Assembly: GCA_937899055.1 (NCBI GenBank)
Contig: CALBPX010000077.1
Span: 1-50,529, forward strand
DNA: 50,529 nucleotides
Reading direction: 5' to 3'
Source: an uncultured Bacteroidales bacterium
GTDB taxonomy: Bacteria; Bacteroidota; Bacteroidia; Bacteroidales; UBA932
Below are positions 34,292 to 41,071 of this stretch, piece after piece (within the stretch, counting starts at the first letter, position 1; each line of letters begins with the position of its first letter). The notes beneath the pieces were generated by a model that was not told the DNA's origin, did not search any database, and saw only the letters and a list, made by a program, of their open reading frames with translations. Position numbers and translations under genes: made by a program.

Positions 34292-35178
34292 TGAGCGTAG
34301 CGGCAACAGGATTTTTTGACGGCGTGCACCTTGGGCATCAGAAGGTGGTCAGGGCCGTATGCAGCAAGGCAGAGGAGCTTGGCGCAGAAAGCCAGATAGT
34401 AACCTTCTGGCCGCATCCGCGCAGCGTGTTGCAGCAACAGGCATACGATCTGAGGCTGCTGACATCGTTGCAGGAAAAGCAGAAACTCTTCACGGACCTG
34501 GGCATAGACAAAGTTACTGTGCTGGATTTTACAAAGGAGTTCAGCCGGCTATCTACGGAGCAGTTTGTAAAACGGTATCTGATAGAGCGTTGCGGCGTAA
34601 CACACCTGGTTGTGGGCTACGACCACAAAATAGGGCACGATACTAGTGAAACCCAGCAGCAGATGATTCAGACATGCAAAGACTGTGGCCTGGAAGTCTT
34701 CCGTGTGGAGGAATTCATACTTGCAGACCAGGTCATCAGTTCCACAAAAATCCGCAGGATGCTGGAGTCCGGCAATGTGGAAGGCGCCGCCGGTTTTCTG
34801 GGGCGCAGGTACGGTCTGCGGGGAGTGGTTATCGTGGGCAACCATCTGGGCCGCACTATAGGCTTTCCTACCGCCAACCTCGGACTTTACGACCCGCTTA
34901 AACTGATACCGGGCAACGGAGTATATGCAGTCAAGGTTGCTTTGGGCAGGCAGACTTACAAAGGAATATGCAACATAGGCGTGAGGCCGACCGTAAATTC
35001 CGGAAGCAATATATCTATAGAAACCCATATCCTTGACTTTGACGAAGATATATATGGTCTTGACCTTGAGTTGGAGTTTGTGGGCAGAATCCGCAGCGAA
35101 CAGAAGTTTTCTGGTCTGGATACCCTGAAGCTCCAGCTGGAGAAAGACAAGGTGGATTCATTAAGATTTTTTTCGTAA
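34288..35178 (+). CDS. ribF: bifunctional riboflavin kinase / FAD synthetase
   Basis: 296 residues. Converts riboflavin to FMN and then FAD. The nucleotidyltransferase N-terminal domain has the GFFDGVHLGHQKV loop and VGYDHKIG; the flavokinase C-terminal domain has GNHLGRTIGFPTANL, NGVYAVKV and CNIGVRPTV. The start is ATGA-coupled to xseB; an adjacent second ATG (34291) is equally possible. Its stop codon lies inside the greA promoter box. Confidence 0.95.
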   Translation: MMSVAATGFFDGVHLGHQKVVRAVCSKAEELGAESQIVTFWPHPRSVLQQQAYDLRLLTSLQEKQKLFTDLGIDKVTVLDFTKEFSRLSTEQFVKRYLIERCGVTHLVVGYDHKIGHDTSETQQQMIQTCKDCGLEVFRVEEFILADQVISSTKIRRMLESGNVEGAAGFLGRRYGLRGVVIVGNHLGRTIGFPTANLGLYDPLKLIPGNGVYAVKVALGRQTYKGICNIGVRPTVNSGSNISIETHILDFDEDIYGLDLELEFVGRIRSEQKFSGLDTLKLQLEKDKVDSLRFFS

Positions 35179-35183
35179 ATTTG
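35176..35183 (+). promoter_or_regulatory. greA promoter -7 box TAAATTTG overlapping the ribF stop
   Basis: TAAATTTG begins with the TAA stop codon of ribF, so the promoter is embedded in the end of the upstream gene. greA begins 56 nt downstream. Confidence 0.6.
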
Positions 35184-35239
35184 CACCAGTGAACAATGAG
35201 AGGAACTCTTCAAGGGGTTCTTCCTAATTTTTTAGTATT

Positions 35240-35713
35240 ATGGCAAACGGACAATATGTAACTCAAGAAGGATTGGAAAAACTCCGTGCGGAGCTGAACG
35301 ACATGATGACAGTGCAAAGGCCTGCCATTTCCAGGGCTATTGCAGAGGCAAGAGATAAGGGAGACCTGTCGGAAAATGCTGAATATGACGCAGCCAGAGA
35401 GGCCCAGGGTCTGTTGGAACTCAAAATAGCCAAGCTGAAAGACCTGATAGCCAATGCCAAGATCATAGACGAATCCAAGATAAACACAGAGCAGGTTGGA
35501 ATGCTCAACAAGGTTACGGTCAAGAATCTCAAGACCGGAGCCAAGATGGTGTTTACCCTTGTAGGAGAAAGCGAGGCCAACCTTGCCCAGGGCAAGCTGG
35601 CGGTATCCACTCCCATAGGCAAGGCCCTGTTCGGCAAGAAGAAAGGTGAGGTTGTGGATGTGAATGCACCGGCCGGCATCATAAGGTTCGAGATATTGGA
35701 TATCACCCTTTAA
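35240..35713 (+). CDS. greA: transcription elongation factor GreA
   Basis: 157 residues. An N-terminal coiled coil (EGLEKLRAELNDMM.., residues about 8-75) carries the acidic tip with DKGDLSENAEYDAAREA, the hallmark by which GreA reaches the RNA polymerase active site to trigger cleavage of backtracked RNA. The C-terminal FKBP-like domain has VGESEANLAQGKLAVSTPIGKALFGKKKG. Length is the family standard. The HIT gene follows 20 nt later. Confidence 0.96.
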   Translation: MANGQYVTQEGLEKLRAELNDMMTVQRPAISRAIAEARDKGDLSENAEYDAAREAQGLLELKIAKLKDLIANAKIIDESKINTEQVGMLNKVTVKNLKTGAKMVFTLVGESEANLAQGKLAVSTPIGKALFGKKKGEVVDVNAPAGIIRFEILDITL

Positions 35714-35733
35714 CAACTATAAATCATAATATT

Positions 35734-36135
35734 ATGGCATCCATTTTTTCCAGGATCATAGCAGGTGAGATACCTTGCTACAAGATTGCCGAAACCGAGG
35801 ATTATTTTGCCTTTCTGGATATTTCTCCGGTACAGTTGGGGCATACTCTGGTAGTTCCCAAAGACGAAAAGGACTACATATTTGACTATGAAGACGAATA
35901 TTACGCCGGGCTGTGGAAGTTTGCTATGAAGATTGCCAAGGCTCAGAAGAGGGCCATTAAGTGCAAGAAGATAGGGGTTGCGGTCATAGGTCTGGAAGTG
36001 CCTCATGCGCACATACATCTTGTACCTATGAAAACCGAAGGCGACCTTGACTTTGCCGCCTCAAAGAAGCTTCACCCTTCGGCAGGGCAGATGGAAGAAA
36101 TCGCTGAGAAAATCCGGAAAGAACTTTCAGAATAA
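35734..36135 (+). CDS. HIT-family nucleotide-binding protein
   Basis: 133 residues. The catalytic HxHxHxx triad is PHAHIHLVPM, preceded by the N-terminal segment IFSRIIAGEIPCYKIAE and the LVVPK segment typical of the Hint/PKCI branch. Hint-like enzymes hydrolyse AMP-lysine or related phosphoramidates, but cellular substrates vary. It lies between greA and the redoxin-like lipoprotein, with small gaps, suggesting co-transcription. Confidence 0.92.
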   Translation: MASIFSRIIAGEIPCYKIAETEDYFAFLDISPVQLGHTLVVPKDEKDYIFDYEDEYYAGLWKFAMKIAKAQKRAIKCKKIGVAVIGLEVPHAHIHLVPMKTEGDLDFAASKKLHPSAGQMEEIAEKIRKELSE

Positions 36136-36153
36136 CCTCCTATGAATGGCATT

Positions 36154-37302
36154 ATGAAAAGAACGTTTTTCTGCCTTGCTGCTGCCGTTGCCATGCTGAG
36201 TTCATGCAACAGCAAAAAGGCATCTATAGACCTTGTACTTAAGGATGCGCCCGAGCGTAATGTTATATTGAGCGTTCTGAACATCAATAAGATGGAGGTG
36301 GTAGATACTCTCAAGACGGATGTCAGGGGAAAGGCCTCCTCCAAGTTTGATCTTCCGTACGAGAGCCCTAACTTTTACTATCTGAACTATAACGGGGCGC
36401 AGTTGGCAGCGTTGCTTCTGAGCCCGGGAGACAAGGTCCGTCTGGAAGTAGATACCAACGGCAGAAACATCAGCATAAAAGGTTCGGAAGAGAGCCGGCT
36501 GCTTCAGACCGTAAACGACCAGATTGAGCGGAGCCAGAAGGCGTTTGACTCGCTGTCTGTCCAGATGATAGCCTGCAACGAGATTGGCGATGTGGAATCT
36601 GTCCAGAGGCTGCGCTATGAACTCGGCCGTCTGTATGTAAACCAGAAACAGACTGCCATTAAGCATCTTGTGGCAAACCCATATTCCTTTACCAACATAA
36701 GGAACCTTTACAGGCAGTTCAACGAAAACTTTCCGATGTTTGCAGACCTTACGGACGGCATCTATTACAAGCAGCTTGCCGATTCGCTCAAGGCAGTATA
36801 TCCCAAATCTCCCTATGTGGCAGCACTGGAAAAGGATGCAGCGGCTTCCTTCAACGAAATGGAACTGTCATACAAGGTTAAGGATATGCCTCAGATTCTG
36901 TTCCCTGAGCTTGCAATCACAGACACCCAAAGCCAGATCCGCAAGCTTTCCGATCTTGCGGGCAGGCCGTTTGTACTTCTCTTCTGGGATCCGGAAAATA
37001 ACGAGCAGAAGATGTTCAACGCCGAACTGGAGGCCATATACAACCAGTTCAAGGGCAGGGGCTTTGAGATATATTCCGTTTGCGTTACCACCGACAAGGC
37101 CCTCTGGCATTCCATAATAAACCGGTTCCCCTGGATTAATGTATGCGACGGCAACGGAACTGCTTCTGCAAGCCTCAACACATACAACGTGCAGAAACTT
37201 CCTTGCCTGTATGTGTTCAACAAGAAGGGCGAGATTACTGCCAAGGACGTCTTTGACAAAAACGGCCTGACTAAAGCAGTTTCTTCTGTTTGCCTGGAAT
37301 AA
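36154..37302 (+). CDS. DUF4369/redoxin-fold lipoprotein lacking the CxxC active site
   Basis: 382 residues from ATG 36154, which opens a lipoprotein signal (MKRTFFCLAAAVAMLSSC, Cys18); an ATG four codons earlier would weaken it. An N-terminal DUF4369-like beta domain (residues about 20-125) and a helical middle are followed by a thioredoxin-like C-terminal domain (about 255-380). Where TlpA-like proteins have WCxxC after FW, this one reads FWDPENNEQK, so it has no redox cysteines and probably does not do disulfide exchange. The lone Cys pair in the fold is CVTTD and LPC, not a CxxC. It may be a binding or structural protein. Its end overlaps the convergent tsaB gene by 32 bp. Confidence 0.82.
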   Translation: MKRTFFCLAAAVAMLSSCNSKKASIDLVLKDAPERNVILSVLNINKMEVVDTLKTDVRGKASSKFDLPYESPNFYYLNYNGAQLAALLLSPGDKVRLEVDTNGRNISIKGSEESRLLQTVNDQIERSQKAFDSLSVQMIACNEIGDVESVQRLRYELGRLYVNQKQTAIKHLVANPYSFTNIRNLYRQFNENFPMFADLTDGIYYKQLADSLKAVYPKSPYVAALEKDAAASFNEMELSYKVKDMPQILFPELAITDTQSQIRKLSDLAGRPFVLLFWDPENNEQKMFNAELEAIYNQFKGRGFEIYSVCVTTDKALWHSIINRFPWINVCDGNGTASASLNTYNVQKLPCLYVFNKKGEITAKDVFDKNGLTKAVSSVCLE

Positions 37303-37972
37303 ATTCTTTCAGATAAAAAGGCTGGAAATAGGCAAGGTTGCTTTCCTTTCCTTCTTCCAGAGCCTTGTATGCCGCAAACCTGAGCCCCGAAGCAAGAGGC
37401 GTCTGGTCTGTGACGGTTATGTTCTCGGGCAGAGAGCCGCGCGTCTGCCTGAGCAGTTCCCCGAACTTCGGAGCCCCGTTTCCGCAAAACAGTACTTTTC
37501 CGCCCATAATGCCGGCAAAACTGTCTTTGTCCAGGATTTTGGCTTCTACCGGAGATGTCATCTCAAGCCTGATGTCAAAGGTTGCGGTATAGACCTCCAT
37601 TCTGCCGGCGTCAATCATGGGAACAACCGTGTCAAAACCGCCTCCCAGATTTTCCACCGCACATTGGGCAATGGCCTCAAGCGTACTGATTCCAAAGAGT
37701 TTGACATTGGCGCTGTAGGCTATTCCCTTGGCCAGAGAAACTCCTATCCTCAGGCCCATGTAGCTTCCGGGCCCTTCGCTCACACCTATCATGGAAAGGT
37801 CTTTGGCCTGGATGCCGTTCTCCTTCAGGACAGACTCCGCAAGAGGAGCAAGAACGGTATCGTGGCATTTGGGTATCCGGCAGATTTTCTGGGCTATGAC
37901 CGTTGTCTTGTCGGCCAGTGCAACAGAGCATGTGTCTGTGGCTGATTCTATGAGCAGAATAGGTGTATGCAT
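37271..37972 (-). CDS. tsaB: tRNA threonylcarbamoyladenosine biosynthesis protein TsaB
   Basis: 233 residues. ASKHA-fold protein that supports TsaD in the t6A modification of ANN-decoding tRNAs. The N-terminus LLIESATDTCSVALADK, the GVSEGPGSYMGLRIGVSLAKGIAY segment and the VPMIDAGRMEVYTA region are TsaB hallmarks. It lies 16 nt behind the adaptor gene and may be transcribed with it. The ATG is fused to the word TCAGCGATG. The 3' end overlaps the plus-strand lipoprotein by 32 bp. Confidence 0.92.
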   Translation of the reverse strand: MHTPILLIESATDTCSVALADKTTVIAQKICRIPKCHDTVLAPLAESVLKENGIQAKDLSMIGVSEGPGSYMGLRIGVSLAKGIAYSANVKLFGISTLEAIAQCAVENLGGGFDTVVPMIDAGRMEVYTATFDIRLEMTSPVEAKILDKDSFAGIMGGKVLFCGNGAPKFGELLRQTRGSLPENITVTDQTPLASGLRFAAYKALEEGKESNLAYFQPFYLKEFIPGKQKKLL

Positions 37973-37988
37973 CGCTGAGAAATGACTG

Positions 37989-39188
37989 TTACTTTACAGG
38001 TCTTACTTTTGAACCGTTCATCAGGGTTTTGCTGATAGCGGAGAAGGGGCCTATAACCACTGTGGTGGAATCGGTTATACCTTCTTTTATCTCTATATTG
38101 TCCATATCCTGGATGCCGGTTTTTACGGGAACGGCAGTGACTGTCTGTTTGGTCTGGTCATAGACAAAGACCATGGTCTTGCCGCCTTCAGGAGACAGGT
38201 CGCTCCTGCCGGTAATTGCAGAAATCGGAAGGCCGAGGACATTTTCCACTTTTGTGGTCTGTATCTGCACGGAGGCGCTCATTCCGGGGCGGAAGGGCGA
38301 AGTCAGGTCAGAGTAGGATTCAGGAGCTATCCTGACCTTTACCTCAAAGGTTGTAGCCTGGTCCAAGGATGTTGAAACAGAACTCTTTGAAGAGTTTGCC
38401 ACATCTGTAACCACACCGTAGAAATCTCTGTCTGTATATGCATCTACAGATATCTTTGCACTGTCTCCGGCACCGAGCCTGATGATGTCGTTTTCGTTTA
38501 CATCCACCAGCACCTCCATCTTGTCAAAATTGGCCACGCGGAACATCTCAGTTCCGGCCATCTGGGAGGTACCCACAACCCTTTCGCCGAGTTCCACGGA
38601 AAGTTTGGAAATTATGCCGTCCATAGGGGAGTAGATGGTGGTTTTGAGCAGGTTCTCCCGGGCTTCCTTCAGCCTTGCCTCTGCGCTGCTGATGTTGAAC
38701 CTTGCTCCGTCGAGCTGCTGCTGGGCTACGTCCCATTCGGCACTTGCGTTTTCGTACTCTGCCCTTGAAACCGTCTTGAGTTCATAGAGTTTGGCATAAC
38801 GTTCATAGTTCTGTTTTGCTCTCAGGGTCTGAGCCTGCTGCTGCTTGTAGGAGGCCCTTACGGCATTGAGCGAAGCCATGGCCTGCTCCACAGCTGAAAG
38901 ATAAATATCCTGTTTGATTTTAATTACCAAATCGCCCTTTTTGATAGCATCTCCTTCCTTGACATTCAGTTCCACTATTTCTCCCGAAACATCCGGGCTG
39001 ATTTTGACCTCGGTTACCGGCTGGATCTTGCCATTGGCCGGAATGTTTTCTACAATGGTCATGCGGGTGGGTTTTGCGGTTTCAACCTCCGGCAACTTGC
39101 TCTTGTTGCAGGTCTTGGAAGCGGCCATCAGAACGATTATAAGAATTGCAGCTGCAATCCACCAGATATTTTTCTTTTTCTTTGCCAT
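37989..39188 (-). CDS. HlyD/MacA-type periplasmic adaptor (membrane fusion protein)
   Basis: 399 residues. A single N-terminal TM helix (WWIAAAILIIVLMAA), a lipoyl/barrel-sandwich hybrid domain (VSGEIVELNVKEGDAIKKGDLVIKI and its counterpart SPMDGIISKLSVELGERV), a long coiled coil (about 100-185) to contact TolC, and C-terminal beta-barrel and MP domains (FRPGMSASVQI, NVLGLPISAI). This is the MacA-like adaptor type that joins an inner-membrane ABC or RND pump to TolC. TolC lies directly upstream (22 nt). There is no MacB in the window; the nearest ABC transporter is the PCAT at 41072-43204, so the two could work together, which is inferred. Confidence 0.9.
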   Translation of the reverse strand: MAKKKKNIWWIAAAILIIVLMAASKTCNKSKLPEVETAKPTRMTIVENIPANGKIQPVTEVKISPDVSGEIVELNVKEGDAIKKGDLVIKIKQDIYLSAVEQAMASLNAVRASYKQQQAQTLRAKQNYERYAKLYELKTVSRAEYENASAEWDVAQQQLDGARFNISSAEARLKEARENLLKTTIYSPMDGIISKLSVELGERVVGTSQMAGTEMFRVANFDKMEVLVDVNENDIIRLGAGDSAKISVDAYTDRDFYGVVTDVANSSKSSVSTSLDQATTFEVKVRIAPESYSDLTSPFRPGMSASVQIQTTKVENVLGLPISAITGRSDLSPEGGKTMVFVYDQTKQTVTAVPVKTGIQDMDNIEIKEGITDSTTVVIGPFSAISKTLMNGSKVRPVK

Positions 39189-39210
39189 CGGACTCGGTAT
39201 TTGTGCAGAC

Positions 39211-40536
39211 CTAAAGGTCTATCTGCTTTCCTCTGTAAAAATCCAGGATCTTGAGCTCGAACAGATATTGGTATTTTGCCTGGTAGTAGGAAGATATGGC
39301 CTTGAACAGATTTGCCTTGGCAATGTTGTAGTCCGTGGCGTTCATCATTCCTACATTGAACTTGTTTTCTGTATAGGTGAAAGATTCCTGTATGCTTATC
39401 ATGTTCTCCTTTGCGGCAAGCATCCTTTCATAGGAGTTGAGGGCCTCGTTGTAGGCGGCCTGGATTTCTTTGTAGAGCGACTGTTTCTGCACCTGCAGCA
39501 AAAGGCGGTTGTTTTCTACCGCCAGGCGGGCATTTCTTGTGCTTGTGCGGTAAGCCAGACCGTTGAACACGGGTATGCTCAGCGAAAAGCCGAGCGAAGG
39601 ATTCTTGTTGTGTTCGAACTGGGTGAAGAAAGCCCCGCTCTGCCCGTCGGTGTAGTAAGAACCGTAACCGGCCTGCACAGAAAGCGACGGCATCATCCTG
39701 CCCAGAACGGCCTTGTAGTCATATTGGCTTTTTTGCAGGCTGTACTCTGCCATTTTTATCTGCGGAAGTTCAAGTGCCTGGCTGTAAATTCCTTCTGCGC
39801 TGTCTTGAGGCAGGAGGTTTTCTGGAAGTGTGTCCTGAGGGTCTGCCACATCAAAGTTCCTTGCCTCTTCTTCCGGAAGGTCCAGAAGCTGGGTAAGGGT
39901 GAGCTGGTTGGTACGGACATCGCCTTGGGCCGATACCACCTGAGACTTTTCATTGGCAAGTTGGGCCTTGACTTCCAGGAGGGTGCTGTAGGCCTGGCTT
40001 CCGGCGTCCACCAGTTTTGCAGTACGATCTACCTGCTCGCTGGTGCTTTGGCAGCTCTGCCGGGCAGACTGGAGTATCTGCTTAGCCAGCAGGAGTTGAA
40101 GGTAGGCTCTGGTTATCTGGACGGTTATGTCGTTCTTGGTCTTTTCTACCTGTTGCTCTGAGATTTTGAGCTGTGTAGAACTGCTTTTTATGGAGTTGAG
40201 TTTTGAAAGGCCCTGAAAGATGGTAGCCGAGGCGCTGAGGTTGCCGCTGGTGGACATGCTCCTTTTGTTCTTGATGATTTCCAGGGTCTGGAGGTTTACG
40301 CTCCTGCCCCAGCTCATATTGTGGCTGGCTCCGGCGTTCAGGCTCGGGGCCATATCCCACTTGGACTGTGAGGCCGTATTGCGGGCCTGTTCCACAGAAA
40401 TCTCTTCCATCTTGACCTGCAGGTTGTTGCGGCGGGCATAGTCTATGCACTGCTGGAGGGTCCATACTTTCTGTCCGTAGCAGAAGGCCCCTGAAACAGA
40501 AGCCACAAGAAGCAGTATGAAAAACTTTCTTTTCAT
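39211..40536 (-). CDS. TolC-family outer-membrane efflux protein
   Basis: 441 residues from ATG 40536 (signal peptide MKRKFFILLLVASVSGAFCYGQ); the in-frame extension to 40593 runs through the promoter and terminator and is rejected. Two OEP repeats with long helices (ITRAYLQLLLAKQIL and TSTRNARLAVENNRLLL) and the family start KVWTLQQCIDYARRNNLQVK identify an outer-membrane trimeric duct. It has its own -33/-7 promoter (40542-40571) directly behind the terminator of the peptide genes. Co-transcribed with the adaptor. Confidence 0.93.
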   Translation of the reverse strand: MKRKFFILLLVASVSGAFCYGQKVWTLQQCIDYARRNNLQVKMEEISVEQARNTASQSKWDMAPSLNAGASHNMSWGRSVNLQTLEIIKNKRSMSTSGNLSASATIFQGLSKLNSIKSSSTQLKISEQQVEKTKNDITVQITRAYLQLLLAKQILQSARQSCQSTSEQVDRTAKLVDAGSQAYSTLLEVKAQLANEKSQVVSAQGDVRTNQLTLTQLLDLPEEEARNFDVADPQDTLPENLLPQDSAEGIYSQALELPQIKMAEYSLQKSQYDYKAVLGRMMPSLSVQAGYGSYYTDGQSGAFFTQFEHNKNPSLGFSLSIPVFNGLAYRTSTRNARLAVENNRLLLQVQKQSLYKEIQAAYNEALNSYERMLAAKENMISIQESFTYTENKFNVGMMNATDYNIAKANLFKAISSYYQAKYQYLFELKILDFYRGKQIDL

Positions 40537-40541
40537 AGTCG

Positions 40542-40571
40542 CAAATATAGTGTAAAAAGGGGATGAACAAA
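40542..40571 (-). promoter_or_regulatory. tolC promoter: TTTG (-33), 18 nt, TATATTTG (-7)
   Basis: On the minus strand TTTG (40571-40568) is followed after 18 nt by TATATTTG (40549-40542), the Bacteroidota bipartite promoter. Only 5 nt remain to the tolC ATG. The -33 region is within the terminator hairpin of the upstream peptide operon. Confidence 0.65.
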
Positions 40572-40589
40572 AACTATTTGAACATCCCC
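40554..40589 (-). terminator. Rho-independent terminator behind the peptide genes
   Basis: On the minus strand GGGGATG pairs with CATCCCC (40583-40589 with 40559-40565), an inner CAAA/TTTG adds to the stem, and five T residues follow. It separates the exporter/peptide unit from tolC. Confidence 0.85.
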
Positions 40590-40602
40590 CCAAGGAGCTT
40601 TG

Positions 40603-40788
40603 TCACATCAGACAGACGGTAGAAAATGCCTGCCCTGTATTTGGCCTGCCCTTTCTGATGTCCTTAATCATTTTCACTATCATGCCGATACCGTAGCCCA
40701 GCATTTCCATGAGTTTGGCAACATCTGTGTCTTTTCCTCCGCAGACCCCAAACTGTTCAATTGCGGAGAGTTCTTTGAATCCGTTCAT
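40603..40788 (-). CDS. double-glycine-leader peptide precursor 1 (bacteriocin-like)
   Basis: 61 residues from ATG 40788, behind a perfect AGGAGG (6-nt spacing). The 18-residue leader MNGFKELSAIEQFGVCGG has Leu at -12, Ser at -11, Glu at -8, Val at -4 and Gly-Gly at -2/-1, the pattern recognised by C39 peptidases. Cys at -3 is unusual. The predicted mature peptide is about 43 residues, has a GYGIG (GxxxG) segment followed by a cationic amphipathic stretch (KMIKDIRKGR), and ends in a lone Cys near the C-terminus. It lies 2 nt behind precursor 2 and directly ahead of a terminator. Likely a bacteriocin or signal peptide; the activity is inferred. Confidence 0.82.
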   Translation of the reverse strand: MNGFKELSAIEQFGVCGGKDTDVAKLMEMLGYGIGMIVKMIKDIRKGRPNTGQAFSTVCLM

Positions 40789-40790
40789 AA

Positions 40791-41012
40791 TCAACCTCCT
40801 GCTTTTATCATTAATGTGTACAACGGTTTCCCGTCAAGTGCCTTCTTGTACCCCTTGTAGAAATCTTCCCCATAAGAGGAGATGAAATCTACCAGGATAC
40901 CCAGAATCTTGGCAATCTTCCTGATTGTTTCAGGATTGATGCCTCCGCGGACAGAGAACTCGCTTTCCTGAATACCGGCAAATCCTCTCATCATCATTCT
41001 CTTTTCTTCCAT
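40791..41012 (-). CDS. double-glycine-leader peptide precursor 2 (bacteriocin-like)
   Basis: 73 residues from ATG 41012, chosen since the upstream extension to 41102 would overlap the exporter's end. The leader ends GFAGIQESEFSVRGG, a Gly-Gly with Val at -4 and an acidic/Phe pair at -7/-6, typical of ComC-like leaders, after an unusual MEEKRMMMR start. The mature part is about 49 residues: an amphipathic helix (ETIRKIAKILGILVDFISS), a Tyr/Gly/Lys-rich middle and a further Gly-Gly at the very C-terminus (IKAGG). It lies 59 nt behind the PCAT and 2 nt ahead of precursor 1. Two peptides from one operon suggest a two-component toxin or signal. Confidence 0.8.
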   Translation of the reverse strand: MEEKRMMMRGFAGIQESEFSVRGGINPETIRKIAKILGILVDFISSYGEDFYKGYKKALDGKPLYTLMIKAGG

Positions 41013-41071
41013 TTTCGTCAGTAATGTTGTTTGTTCCGGCAAGGTGGGCGCGCCGGATTCCGCCTTTATAA

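Noticed and set aside
38914..40161. 415-codon plus-strand frame
   Set aside because: It is antisense to adaptor and TolC; contains no domain.
40600..40860. Plus-strand frame opposite the peptide genes
   Set aside because: The minus-strand reading has Gly-Gly leaders, a strong SD and fits the operon.
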